Assembly: GCA_030593665.1 (NCBI GenBank)
Contig: JAUVGS010000144.1
Coordinates: forward strand, 1-5,996
DNA from: Chitinivibrionales bacterium
GTDB taxonomy: Bacteria > Fibrobacterota > Chitinivibrionia > Chitinivibrionales > JANQEN01
Direction of reading: 5' to 3'
DNA: 5,996 nucleotides
Positions 1 through 5,996 of the stretch are shown here, in pieces. How positions within the stretch are numbered: the stretch's first letter is position 1; each line of letters starts with the position of its first letter. The notes beneath the pieces are model-generated. The model saw only the letters and a list, made by a program, of their open reading frames with translations, had not been told where the DNA came from and did no database searches. The position numbers and the translations under genes were made by a program.

Positions 1-207
1 GAGTTCCTCCATGACAAACCTCGTAAGATCAATAGTCAACGGACGGTCTGAGGCGATACTAAGCGACTTTATTGCTATGGCACTCGCTTCCGTCGATCCG
101 ATAAGAATCGGTAAAGTCCGTTCACCGCTGCTTTCCTTTAAAATAATTATCGGAAGGTTCTGTGCCGGATCAACGGTGAAAGATGCTATATCAACTTTTA
201 TAAGCAT
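1..207 (-). CDS. Bifunctional nuclease family (DUF151/BFN) protein, N-terminal 69 residues, truncated by window edge
   Basis: The complement strand encodes an N-terminus typical of the bifunctional nuclease / DUF151 family (Pfam BFN domain). It has a short beta-strand start MLIKVDIASF, then DPAQNLPIIILKE, the hallmark LPILIGSTEASAIA (family pattern LPIWIG..EA.AIA), and then DRPLTIDL near residues 54-61. Homologues run to roughly 130-200 residues, so more than half the gene lies left of position 1; the frame is still open there. Plant members have reported DNase/RNase activity, but the role of most bacterial members is unknown, so the nuclease label is a family name only. The ATG at 207 is chosen because family members begin just before this first strand and no ATG, GTG or TTG lies further upstream in frame. 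It has no SD directly in front; see the leader entries. It is co-oriented with the diguanylate cyclase gene but separated from it by 266 bases. Confidence 0.85.
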   Translation of the reverse strand, partial: MLIKVDIASFTVDPAQNLPIIILKESSGERTLPILIGSTEASAIAIKSLSIASDRPLTIDLTRFVMEEL

Positions 208-247
208 GACTATTTTTTCTATAAGAAAATGTTGTGTTTGTAAACAT
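191..247 (-). CDS. Possible 18-codon upstream reading frame (leader peptide) overlapping the BFN start
   Basis: An ATG at 247 opens an 18-codon frame (peptide MFTNTTFSYRKNSHAYKS) ending at TGA 193-191. It is out of frame with the BFN gene and overlaps its first 17 bases. It is preceded by AAGGAGG (266-260), 12 bases before the ATG, the strongest SD in this leader, whereas the BFN ATG has none. The stop lies just past the BFN start, a geometry suited to translational coupling by ribosome re-initiation. The peptide resembles nothing I recognise, and the frame may exist only to bring ribosomes to the BFN start. It could also be chance, since the SD spacing is longer than ideal. Confidence 0.35.
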   Translation of the reverse strand: MFTNTTFSYRKNSHAYKS

Positions 248-258
248 TCTTTAATTTT

Positions 259-284
259 TCCTCCTTCAATAAAGCTTTGGAGGA
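259..284 (-). promoter_or_regulatory. SD and possible SD-sequestering hairpin in the BFN leader
   Basis: In the leftward transcript, TCCTCC (284-279) can pair perfectly with GGAGGA (264-259), giving a 6-bp stem, four of the pairs G-C, with a 14-base loop. The 3' arm is the core of the AAGGAGG SD, so the fold would hide it. The 5' arm also matches the 16S anti-SD core CCTCC. This is the arrangement of a translational on/off switch or simple RNA thermometer. The repeat is seen directly; folding and function are inferred. There is no U-run, so it is not a terminator. Confidence 0.35.
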
Positions 285-296
285 CACGAGATTTTA

Positions 297-326
297 GATT
301 TCAACCTTGAACTTTGAACCCTGAAC
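297..326. repeat. Short degenerate heptamer tandem repeat
   Basis: Three consecutive 7-base units, ACCTTGA, ACTTTGA and ACCCTGA (304-324), are followed by AC and preceded by a weaker related unit. The units differ at one or two positions. Intergenic heptamer arrays of this general look occur in many bacterial genomes. This copy is very short and lies in the untranslated leader between the BFN start and its candidate promoter. Confidence 0.4.
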
Positions 327-333
327 AGTTACT

Positions 334-362
334 ATAATTTAAACAATTATTTACTCTGTAAA
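334..362 (-). promoter_or_regulatory. Candidate promoter for the BFN gene
   Basis: On the complement strand TTTACA (362-357, five of six matches to the -35 consensus) is followed after 17 bases by AATTAT (339-334, four of six matches to the -10). An alternative -10, TATAGT (335-330), sits 21 bases from the same -35. Transcription from here would give a leader of roughly 120 bases carrying the heptamer repeat, the hairpin and the upstream frame. The region is A+T-rich, so chance matches are likely. Confidence 0.25.
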
Positions 363-473
363 AGGTATTATTGAGATTAGAAAATATACTGAGAGCAGGG
401 GGAAATCAAAGAGGTATGAAATGATTCAACGCGACTGAGAATTAGTAACCGTTCACAGGTTCCGGGTTTAGTC

Positions 474-2690
474 TTACTTCGAATTCTTCATCCCCATCTT
501 CTTATCATACATTGTAAGTTTGTTGCGTCCATGCTCCTTTGAATAATACATGGCAGTATCTGCAAAATCGATCAACTGCTGCTGTGTTGCAGCATGTTCA
601 GGCATGCCTGCACAACCGATACTGACCGTTACGTGCAATTTCTCAGATTTCGTGGTTATTACCATTGCTTCAATACTCTTCCGGATACGCTTACCGATAA
701 TTAACGCATTTTCCCCGCTGGTTTCCGGGATGATGACGGCAAACTCCTCACCGCCATACCGTGCAGGGATATCATTTGAACGAACCGTCTTTTTAAGACA
801 CACAGAGAGTTCTTTAAGCACCAGGTCTCCAACAGAGTGCCCATAGGTGTCATTAAAATTTTTAAAATGATCAATATCCATAATAAGTAATGACATAGTT
901 CTCTTATATCGCCGGGACCGGGAAATTTCTTCCTGCAGCATGCTCTGAAAGGTTCTATGGTTGTACAGTTGGGTTAACCCATCGGTTGTGGCAAGCATTT
1001 CCATCTTCTGATACAGGAATGCTTTCTGGTAAGCCACCGCAGCGTTGCTCACGAGTGTTGATAACATCTGACCCACTTCGCCGGTAAAATTGCCGGGAAG
1101 ATCGCTTTCAATGGATATGACACCACGGCAGTAGGTTTCAGTGGCGGAGAGCGGTATAATAAACAATGAGCGCACATTGGGATTCACCGCTTCCTCCGGT
1201 ACAAACAGGTAGTGCTGTTGCTTGTATTGGTTAAAATTGTCTATAGATATTATCTGCCGCTTTCGTATCGCTGTTGAATAGAGGCCGTCATTGAGGGGGA
1301 AGCTAAATCCCTGCTGAATCTCATCTGTTTTGCTGATTACCTTCCGCACGCTGCAACTCGTTGATTCCGGGTGAAAATCTATAGCCAGAATACGGTAGTA
1401 TTGTGTCAATGAATTTATCATGTTAACCAGGATGTCAAGCACCTGGTCAACATGCTGGGCAGTGGTAAACTGCTGTGCCGCCTCATAGAATATCTGTGAA
1501 TTTTTTGCAACCCGCTCCTGAAAATGGCGCATACGGACATTGGCAATAAGTGCCGCTGCAAGCTGCGAAAAACGGTTTAAAATATCTTTCTGATTGTCTC
1601 TGAACGTGAGTTTATCCTTACTGTCGACAACCAGCGCTCCGAGTAACTCATTGTTAAATGAGAGAATCGGTACAGCCAGAACAGAATTGATCATCTCCGT
1701 GGTTGAATAGTAATGAAGCTTCGAGTCATAATTCATGATATTGCCACTGAGAAAAGAGACCTTTTCGACGGCAAGGTTACCGACAATACCCACGCCGGCA
1801 GGGATCTCCACCTTTGAAATAATAGCCATGCTTTTTGAGTGAAACGAATCAAGAATAAATACCCTTTTTTGTCCGTCGAAAATAAAACCGAGTGCAGAGT
1901 AGGCATTGAAGATACGGCTCATAAAAAAGACGACACTGGAGAGGCCTTCTCCACGGACAAGGTCGCGGGAGCCTTTTTGCCCTTCCGTTTCAAGTGTCGA
2001 ATGGTTTGTTGTCGCGGTATCATCGGTGCCGGTCTTAATCTTATAACTACCTGTTTTTGAAACAATAACCGTAGCAGTATCTGATTTCGAAACACCTTGT
2101 GAATTCAACCGGGTAACGCCCGTCACTCGTGAACCTGTCAGGGGCTGTCTGCTCTTTATACTAAATGTCGATACAAAATAGGCAATACCACCCGCACCAA
2201 TAACATAACCGATATGCGGAAGTATAAACATACCCCTGTCAATAAGTGCGTTTAATTCAACAGACTTATTTATTAATCCGGTTGAAATGAACCATCCCAG
2301 CTCACTTATAAGAAAAAGGGACACTGCTGTGAGCCATAAGGTGCCACTCCCGCAGGAAGCAAAGGTTATTATCGCGACATAATAAAATGCAAAGAGGAGT
2401 GACAACGCGTATACCCCTTTGGAACATTGGGGAGTGGTTACATGCACCAGAGCAACAACCAGGAGTAAGAGGATAAATACCGAACGGCCATGGGTAAGCA
2501 CCGCATTGTTTATCTTTGCCAATCCTATTACCGTGACAAAAACAACTCCCAGAAAAATGCCCAAAAGAATCGAGATCAGGGCTGGTGAAGTATAAAGGCC
2601 ATCCGCTCTACCCGTAGCAAAAAACAGGATGGTTAACAGGTAAATACTATATTCCATTCCAGATAGAAAACGAGAGTGGTTCTTTTTCAT
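474..2690 (-). CDS. Membrane-bound diguanylate cyclase: six TM segments, two GAF domains, GGDEF domain
   Basis: This protein makes the second messenger c-di-GMP from two GTP. Residues are numbered from the ATG at 2690 (738 aa). About six hydrophobic segments lie at 13-28, 38-58, 69-85, 94-112, 117-138 and 154-175. A Ser/Thr-rich linker (about 180-250) follows, then two GAF-like sensor domains (about 252-390 and 400-560), a short helix, and a GGDEF domain (about 567-730) entered through the usual ATTDGLTQLYNHR motif. The active site is GGEEF (646-650), with metal/substrate residues D605, N613 and D622. The inhibitory RxxD (R637-D640) sits exactly five residues before GGEEF, so both catalysis and product inhibition look intact. 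No EAL or HD-GYP domain is present. An upstream in-frame ATG at 2699 would add three residues, but AGGAA (2704-2700) abuts it, whereas the ATG at 2690 lies nine bases away, a normal spacing. What the GAF domains sense cannot be read from sequence. Confidence 0.93.
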   Translation of the reverse strand: MKKNHSRFLSGMEYSIYLLTILFFATGRADGLYTSPALISILLGIFLGVVFVTVIGLAKINNAVLTHGRSVFILLLLVVALVHVTTPQCSKGVYALSLLFAFYYVAIITFASCGSGTLWLTAVSLFLISELGWFISTGLINKSVELNALIDRGMFILPHIGYVIGAGGIAYFVSTFSIKSRQPLTGSRVTGVTRLNSQGVSKSDTATVIVSKTGSYKIKTGTDDTATTNHSTLETEGQKGSRDLVRGEGLSSVVFFMSRIFNAYSALGFIFDGQKRVFILDSFHSKSMAIISKVEIPAGVGIVGNLAVEKVSFLSGNIMNYDSKLHYYSTTEMINSVLAVPILSFNNELLGALVVDSKDKLTFRDNQKDILNRFSQLAAALIANVRMRHFQERVAKNSQIFYEAAQQFTTAQHVDQVLDILVNMINSLTQYYRILAIDFHPESTSCSVRKVISKTDEIQQGFSFPLNDGLYSTAIRKRQIISIDNFNQYKQQHYLFVPEEAVNPNVRSLFIIPLSATETYCRGVISIESDLPGNFTGEVGQMLSTLVSNAAVAYQKAFLYQKMEMLATTDGLTQLYNHRTFQSMLQEEISRSRRYKRTMSLLIMDIDHFKNFNDTYGHSVGDLVLKELSVCLKKTVRSNDIPARYGGEEFAVIIPETSGENALIIGKRIRKSIEAMVITTKSEKLHVTVSIGCAGMPEHAATQQQLIDFADTAMYYSKEHGRNKLTMYDKKMGMKNSK

Positions 2691-2699
2691 AATGCCCAT

Positions 2700-2704
2700 T
2701 TCCT
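2700..2704 (-). promoter_or_regulatory. Ribosome binding site that decides the cyclase start
   Basis: On the complement strand AGGAA lies immediately before the ATG at 2699, too close to serve it, and nine bases before the ATG at 2690. This favours the second ATG as the true start. Confidence 0.5.
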
Positions 2705-2745
2705 AAATGTAATATCTATATTGAGTATTACGCTCTGTTGTATCT

Positions 2746-2776
2746 TTGTTATATATTCTTTAAGTAAGTATACAAT
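2746..2776. promoter_or_regulatory. Candidate overlapping divergent promoters
   Basis: Rightward: TTGTTA (2746-2751), 17 bases, then TATACA (2769-2774); a better -10, TACAAT (2771-2776), has 19-base spacing. Leftward: TTGTAT (2775-2770), 16 bases, then TATAAC (2753-2748). The two sets occupy the same DNA, so the diguanylate cyclase and the GT9-like gene might compete for polymerase here. Matches are imperfect and the segment is very A+T-rich, so these are suggestions only. Confidence 0.25.
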
Positions 2777-2842
2777 TAAATTTTCAATAATTGCAGTAAG
2801 AATTTTTCTCATCCAAAAAAAATATTCATACTAGCTTATATC

Positions 2843-3958
2843 ATGGAAAAGAAAAAAAAGGTACGTCCGTTTCTGTATTATATCACGAAATGCCTCAGTA
2901 AAAAATGGCGGATTAAGTTTGTCAAATACCTGGTATTTCGTAAGTGCGGGGCATATGTTCTCAACCTGCCGGATGACCTGTCCGCAGTAAAAAACATCCT
3001 CTTTGTATTGCCCGAAGACCCACTTGAAGCGCTTTATCAGGTCGTAAACATAGTCTCAATTATGAACCATTTTCAAAAAGTTCATAAAGCACAGGCAGTA
3101 TTTCTCTGTGAGCAAAAAGTTGCACCCTATTTCAAAAATTTTCACGGAGTCAGCTCCCTGTTTGAATATAGTGTTGAACAACGATATCTTTTTTCACCGG
3201 ATATTCTCGAGCTGCAAAAGCTTCTTATCAAGGAATATATTGATATTTGTCTTTTTCTTGAACAGAATCCTGACCTTTCTCTCCTGCACCTTGTCGGACA
3301 AATTCAGGCAAAAGTACGGGTCGCCTATCGAGGTACTGATTCATTTCCGTTCTTTAATCTCCATATTCAGCCTTCGAACCGGATTATACACCGAACAGAA
3401 CAGAATAATGTTATGGCAAAAGCTCTTGGTGCTAAAATTCATGACGATTTGCACTGGAGTGTCACAAAGGAAACGGTAGAAGAAATACTCGTTATGCTCA
3501 AGCAATCGTCCATCAGGGAAACAGAATGGCTGGGAGGGATTGATGCTCAGCATTTTTATTATACCTTTGGCAGCAACTGGACAGAGGAACTCATTGACAA
3601 TCTTTCCAAGCAAAATAAAAGGACATGGTACCTGTATGTTGCCAATATCCCTGCGCCCTCTTTTATTAACTGGCTTAAAACACGAAAGATGCCGGTATTT
3701 ACCGACCTTCCACCTTCCCGTTTAGCAGCATTATTACATAAATCTGATTGTATTATTTCGGGAAAATGTATGTTTTTTGAACTGGCTAATCTCTTACAGA
3801 AACCTGCTATAGGGGTATTTAAGGAGAATGAACTGCATTACTATTGCAAAATGACCTCCCAATCAACAGGCATCCCCTATGTAAAAAAACCGGATGAGAA
3901 AACAATTGCAGAGATTAGCGAAAAGGTTGCATCATTTGTACCATCCGATGGAAAATAG
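2843..3958 (+). CDS. Divergent glycosyltransferase family 9-like (heptosyltransferase-fold) protein
   Basis: This is a 371-residue protein without a signal peptide or membrane segment, with a strongly basic N-terminus (residues 2-35) that could sit on the inner membrane. The layout fits a GT-B fold of the GT9/LPS heptosyltransferase type. A first Rossmann-like strand NILFVLPEDP (51-60) stands where GT9 enzymes have a GD-containing strand. The second half has a strand-and-helix pattern ending in LAALLHKSDCIIS...ELANLLQKPAIGVF (294-326), which aligns with the GT9 C-terminal signature. However, the hallmark GNDSGPMHLA-type segment is replaced by SGKCMFFELA (306-315), so the usual Asp and His are missing. 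Either the substrate is unusual or the protein is inactive and structural. ATG 2843 is the only start candidate before an in-frame stop upstream; there is no clear SD. It is followed after 134 bases by the L,D-transpeptidase-like gene, suggesting an envelope role. The fold assignment is by pattern only. Confidence 0.6.
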   Translation: MEKKKKVRPFLYYITKCLSKKWRIKFVKYLVFRKCGAYVLNLPDDLSAVKNILFVLPEDPLEALYQVVNIVSIMNHFQKVHKAQAVFLCEQKVAPYFKNFHGVSSLFEYSVEQRYLFSPDILELQKLLIKEYIDICLFLEQNPDLSLLHLVGQIQAKVRVAYRGTDSFPFFNLHIQPSNRIIHRTEQNNVMAKALGAKIHDDLHWSVTKETVEEILVMLKQSSIRETEWLGGIDAQHFYYTFGSNWTEELIDNLSKQNKRTWYLYVANIPAPSFINWLKTRKMPVFTDLPPSRLAALLHKSDCIISGKCMFFELANLLQKPAIGVFKENELHYYCKMTSQSTGIPYVKKPDEKTIAEISEKVASFVPSDGK

Positions 3959-4092
3959 TATGATATGAAATAAACGGGTGACAGCATACCGGAAAAATCA
4001 ATAACTACTTTATTTATAACGTCCAAGATTATATAATCACATAATACAGCTAACTATTCATCTCGGTTATAAAGGTATAGTAAGTCACTAAA
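3959..4092. other. Intergenic region between GT9-like and YkuD genes
   Basis: These 134 A+T-rich bases contain no gene and no recognisable hairpin-plus-U-run terminator after the GT9-like stop. Transcription from the upstream gene may therefore continue into the next, in addition to any internal promoter. Confidence 0.5.
4009..4037 (+). promoter_or_regulatory. Candidate promoter for the YkuD/coiled-coil gene pair
   Basis: A perfect TATAAT (4032-4037) is preceded after 17 bases by a poor -35, TTTATT (4009-4014). A start near 4044 would give a leader of about 50 bases to the ATG at 4093. The -10 is good but lies in A+T-rich DNA where such hexamers arise by chance. Confidence 0.3.
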
Positions 4093-5385
4093 ATGGTATA
4101 TATACTGAAACGCTATTTTTCCTATCGACTTAAATCCGTTGAGATTTTTTTCAGAACTCAAAAAAATCAGCGGGAAATAGCCAGGGCATATCGCGCGAAA
4201 AAAGCGATCCCAACTGTTACCATCACCCGGCCAATGCTTATAAAAGCCGGTATTGCAGTTTGTGCTATCGGAATACTGATTATAGGAATACTTCTCTCGG
4301 ACAGCATTATTAAAAATATTCAGAGTATAACAGCAGCTATACAAAACAAACAAAAAACTCTCGCAATTGAGCGACGGAAACAAAAAAAGGTTGTCCCTGA
4401 AAAACAGCAAGATAGTTCTCGAATAGTAGAATCAGCGGTAAAAAAGGAAACGCCGGAACCTGCGGTTCCCAAAGAATCGGTTGTCCTGTCAAACCTGCAT
4501 AAGCGAATATTGCCTTTTGCAAAGGAGATGCGCTATTGTATTCTGGCAAACAAGGCAACGAAGGCAATGCATGTGTTGCGTAAGCGAGGCGCTGACTGGA
4601 ACATCTTTCGCTCCTATTCTATGGCAATCGGCGAGCAGGAAGGTAGAAAATTACGATCCGGAGATAAAAAAACGCCGGAAGGTCTCTATTTCATTGTTGG
4701 GAGAAAGGAAAAGAGTGAACTTACCAGCATGTATGGTCCGCTCGCATTTGTGCTGAATTATCCCAATGCCGAAGATAGAAAGCTGGAGCGTACCGGGAAT
4801 GGTATATGGATCCATGGGACAAATCCTGACAGTATGCCGGTACAAACCCGCGGCTGTCTTGAGTTAAGTAATTCAAATATAACCGAACTGGGAAGATATC
4901 TGAAAACAGGTGTCGGCACACCGGTGGTAATTGTTAACAAAATGGATATTACAGACCCAATAACATTTCCGAACTATAAAAAAATATCGGATGAACGGGA
5001 AACCATTCTCACGGAATATACGCACCGGAGTAACTATTTTATTTCTCTGCTGAATCAATGGGAAGCTGCCTGGGAATCGCAGAATATCACTCAATATTCG
5101 ATCTACTATCATCCGGATAAATTCTTCAGTCAGGGAATGGAGTGGGACGCATGGAAAGAAAGGAAACAAAGAACATTTGAGATGTACAGCACAATAGAAA
5201 TCTCTCTTGACAAGATATTTCTCTCGGAATTTTCAGAATCTACGGCGGTACTGAAATTCTTGCAGGGATATAAATCAGACCGCCTTAATGTGGTTAATGG
5301 TAAGAAACTTAGTCTCGTCAAGAGTAGTGGAGCATGGAAAATTTACCGGGAAAATTCGTTGCCTAAAGAGGAGCTTTTACTATGA
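4093..5385 (+). CDS. Membrane-anchored L,D-transpeptidase/carboxypeptidase (YkuD) with C-terminal NTF2-like domain, Csd6-like
   Basis: This 430-residue protein acts on peptidoglycan stem peptides in the periplasm. A basic cytoplasmic N-terminus (1-47) precedes one membrane segment (about 49-69); a charged stalk (75-130) follows, making it a type II anchored protein. The YkuD catalytic domain spans about 140-283, including GDKKTPEGLYF (190-200), HGTN with H241, and TRGCLEL with catalytic Cys255. A helical NTF2/SnoaL-like domain fills about 305-423. YkuD plus NTF2-like is the architecture of Helicobacter pylori Csd6, reported as an L,D-carboxypeptidase that trims tetrapeptides and affects helical shape. 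Whether this protein trims or cross-links cannot be read from sequence. The residue after the catalytic CL is Glu257, where many L,D-transpeptidases have Arg. No clear SD precedes ATG 4093; the alternative ATG at residue 48 has none either and would remove the basic tail. The stop overlaps the next start. Confidence 0.88.
   Translation: MVYILKRYFSYRLKSVEIFFRTQKNQREIARAYRAKKAIPTVTITRPMLIKAGIAVCAIGILIIGILLSDSIIKNIQSITAAIQNKQKTLAIERRKQKKVVPEKQQDSSRIVESAVKKETPEPAVPKESVVLSNLHKRILPFAKEMRYCILANKATKAMHVLRKRGADWNIFRSYSMAIGEQEGRKLRSGDKKTPEGLYFIVGRKEKSELTSMYGPLAFVLNYPNAEDRKLERTGNGIWIHGTNPDSMPVQTRGCLELSNSNITELGRYLKTGVGTPVVIVNKMDITDPITFPNYKKISDERETILTEYTHRSNYFISLLNQWEAAWESQNITQYSIYYHPDKFFSQGMEWDAWKERKQRTFEMYSTIEISLDKIFLSEFSESTAVLKFLQGYKSDRLNVVNGKKLSLVKSSGAWKIYRENSLPKEELLL
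5367..5373 (+). promoter_or_regulatory. Ribosome binding site for the coiled-coil gene
   Basis: AGAGGAG lies eight bases before the ATG at 5382, inside the end of the YkuD gene. It is the best-placed SD in the window and fixes the start of the following gene. Confidence 0.7.
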
Positions 5386-5996
5386 TATTTTCAAAATCAA
5401 AAAAGAGTGCGCTGAAGGACCCTGCTATTCTTGCAGAGGAAATCGAAAAGAACCTGGATGCCATTCAAGACATCCTGCAAAGTGTTCGTTCTGAAAAATC
5501 AGATATGCATTCCCTGATTGCAACAGTAGAAAGTGAACGTTCGCACATTACAGCAGCCCTTCGGTCGATTGAAGAGTTACGTGCCAGTGTTGACGAAATG
5601 CAGGTCGGCTATGATACTCTTAAAGACAAAGTTGACGAATCGCTTGAACAGGAGAGTAAGCTTGATACGCATGTAAATCAGATAAAATCATTTGAGAAAC
5701 GTCTGGTAAAAAGTGAAAAAATTCTTGATAAAATTATTGCGCAGGAAAACTTTATCACTTCTATCAGTGACAAAGTCGATTTTATCCTTGAAAAATTTAC
5801 CAGGGACAAAGAACCAAAACTGCTGCATGAAGGGTTGCAATCCATGATTTCTATGGAAGAGCGCCAGAAACAACTTGCCGAAAATATGGCAAAATCTGAA
5901 AAACAGGCACAGCAGACACATTTACGCCTGGAAACAATACAGAAAGATCTTGAACAGGCAGAGATGACTTCTGGTACGATTACCGACAAACTCTCC
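5382..5996 (+). CDS. Long coiled-coil protein of unknown function, 5' part (205 residues, continues beyond window)
   Basis: The frame is open from ATG 5382 to the last base with no stop, so only the N-terminal 205 residues are seen. The ATG shares ATGA with the preceding stop and has a good SD, a classic sign of translational coupling. The protein starts MIFSKSKKSALKDP with no signal peptide or membrane segment, so it is probably cytoplasmic. From residue 15 to 144 there is no proline and the sequence is rich in Glu, Lys, Asp, Gln and Ser with regularly spaced Leu, Ile and Val, typical of a long coiled coil. A break with Pro145 is followed by a second helical stretch. It has no Cys or Trp in the visible part. 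I recognise no family. Co-translation with a Csd6-like enzyme suggests a scaffold or cytoskeletal role in wall shaping, but generic coiled coils also occur in chemotaxis, secretion and chromosome proteins. Confidence 0.85.
   Translation, partial: MIFSKSKKSALKDPAILAEEIEKNLDAIQDILQSVRSEKSDMHSLIATVESERSHITAALRSIEELRASVDEMQVGYDTLKDKVDESLEQESKLDTHVNQIKSFEKRLVKSEKILDKIIAQENFITSISDKVDFILEKFTRDKEPKLLHEGLQSMISMEERQKQLAENMAKSEKQAQQTHLRLETIQKDLEQAEMTSGTITDKLS

Larger units (their letters stand above)
248..473. other. Intergenic region between diguanylate cyclase and BFN genes
   Basis: This gap separates the stop of the diguanylate cyclase gene from the BFN leader, both transcribed leftwards. Its left part holds the SD/hairpin, the heptamer repeat and a candidate promoter. 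The rest (363-473) shows no convincing gene, RNA or U-tailed terminator, so read-through from the cyclase gene into the BFN gene cannot be excluded. Confidence 0.6.

Noticed and set aside
11..310. Open frame of 99 codons on the + strand
   Set aside because: It runs antisense to the BFN gene, whose translation matches a known family, and its product resembles nothing. It is a shadow frame.
333..338. Perfect TATAAT on the + strand
   Set aside because: No suitable -35 at normal spacing and no + strand gene downstream to serve.
447..461. AACC/GGTT inverted repeat just after the cyclase stop, considered as a terminator
   Set aside because: The stem is only 4 bp with a 7-base loop and no U-run follows in the leftward direction.
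1839..2060. Open + strand frame opposite the cyclase GAF1/linker region
   Set aside because: It is antisense to a well-supported coding region, with no SD and no recognisable protein.
2711..2722. AATAT/ATATT inverted repeat as an operator
   Set aside because: Five A/T-only base pairs with a 2-base spacer in A+T-rich DNA are expected by chance; no second copy was seen.
3341..3613. Open complement-strand frame inside the GT9-like gene
   Set aside because: Overlaps a continuous 371-codon frame with coherent protein pattern; the antisense product is not protein-like.
3970..3995. CGG/CCG potential hairpin after the GT9-like gene
   Set aside because: Stem is about three base pairs and there is no U-run, so it does not qualify as a terminator.
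4651..4940. Several nested complement-strand frames opposite the YkuD catalytic domain
   Set aside because: The + strand carries the clear HGT/RGC active site here; the antisense frames are by-products of its codon use.

Overview
The window looks like ordinary chromosomal DNA from a Gram-negative, moderately A+T-rich bacterium. Nothing in it fixes the phylum. The Gram-negative inference rests on a glycosyltransferase-9-like (LPS heptosyltransferase fold) protein and on a membrane-anchored L,D-transpeptidase-fold protein with an NTF2-like tail, the architecture of Helicobacter pylori Csd6. No rRNA, tRNA, insertion sequence, phage gene or CRISPR array is visible.

Layout: the left half is transcribed leftwards. 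It holds the 5' part of a bifunctional-nuclease (DUF151/BFN) gene at 1-207 and, upstream of it, a large diguanylate cyclase gene at 474-2690 (six membrane segments, two GAF domains, GGDEF with intact A- and I-sites). The BFN gene has an unusual leader: a strong Shine-Dalgarno (SD) placed for an 18-codon upstream reading frame that overlaps the BFN start, and an upstream TCCTCC that can pair with that SD. About 150 bases (2691-2842) form a divergent control region.

The right half is transcribed rightwards. It contains a degenerate GT9-like protein (2843-3958), a Csd6-like YkuD + NTF2 protein (4093-5385), and a coiled-coil protein whose start overlaps the previous stop by ATGA (5382 to beyond the window end). 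The last two are almost certainly translationally coupled.

Working together (inference): the rightward genes look like an envelope module in which a tethered peptidoglycan-peptide trimming or cross-linking enzyme is made with a long cytoplasmic coiled-coil protein. This resembles systems that set cell shape. The c-di-GMP synthase faces away from this module across a shared control region, which would fit surface-lifestyle control, but no link is proven. The most interesting observations are the enzyme/coiled-coil pair, the BFN leader, and the loss of hallmark residues in the GT9-like protein.
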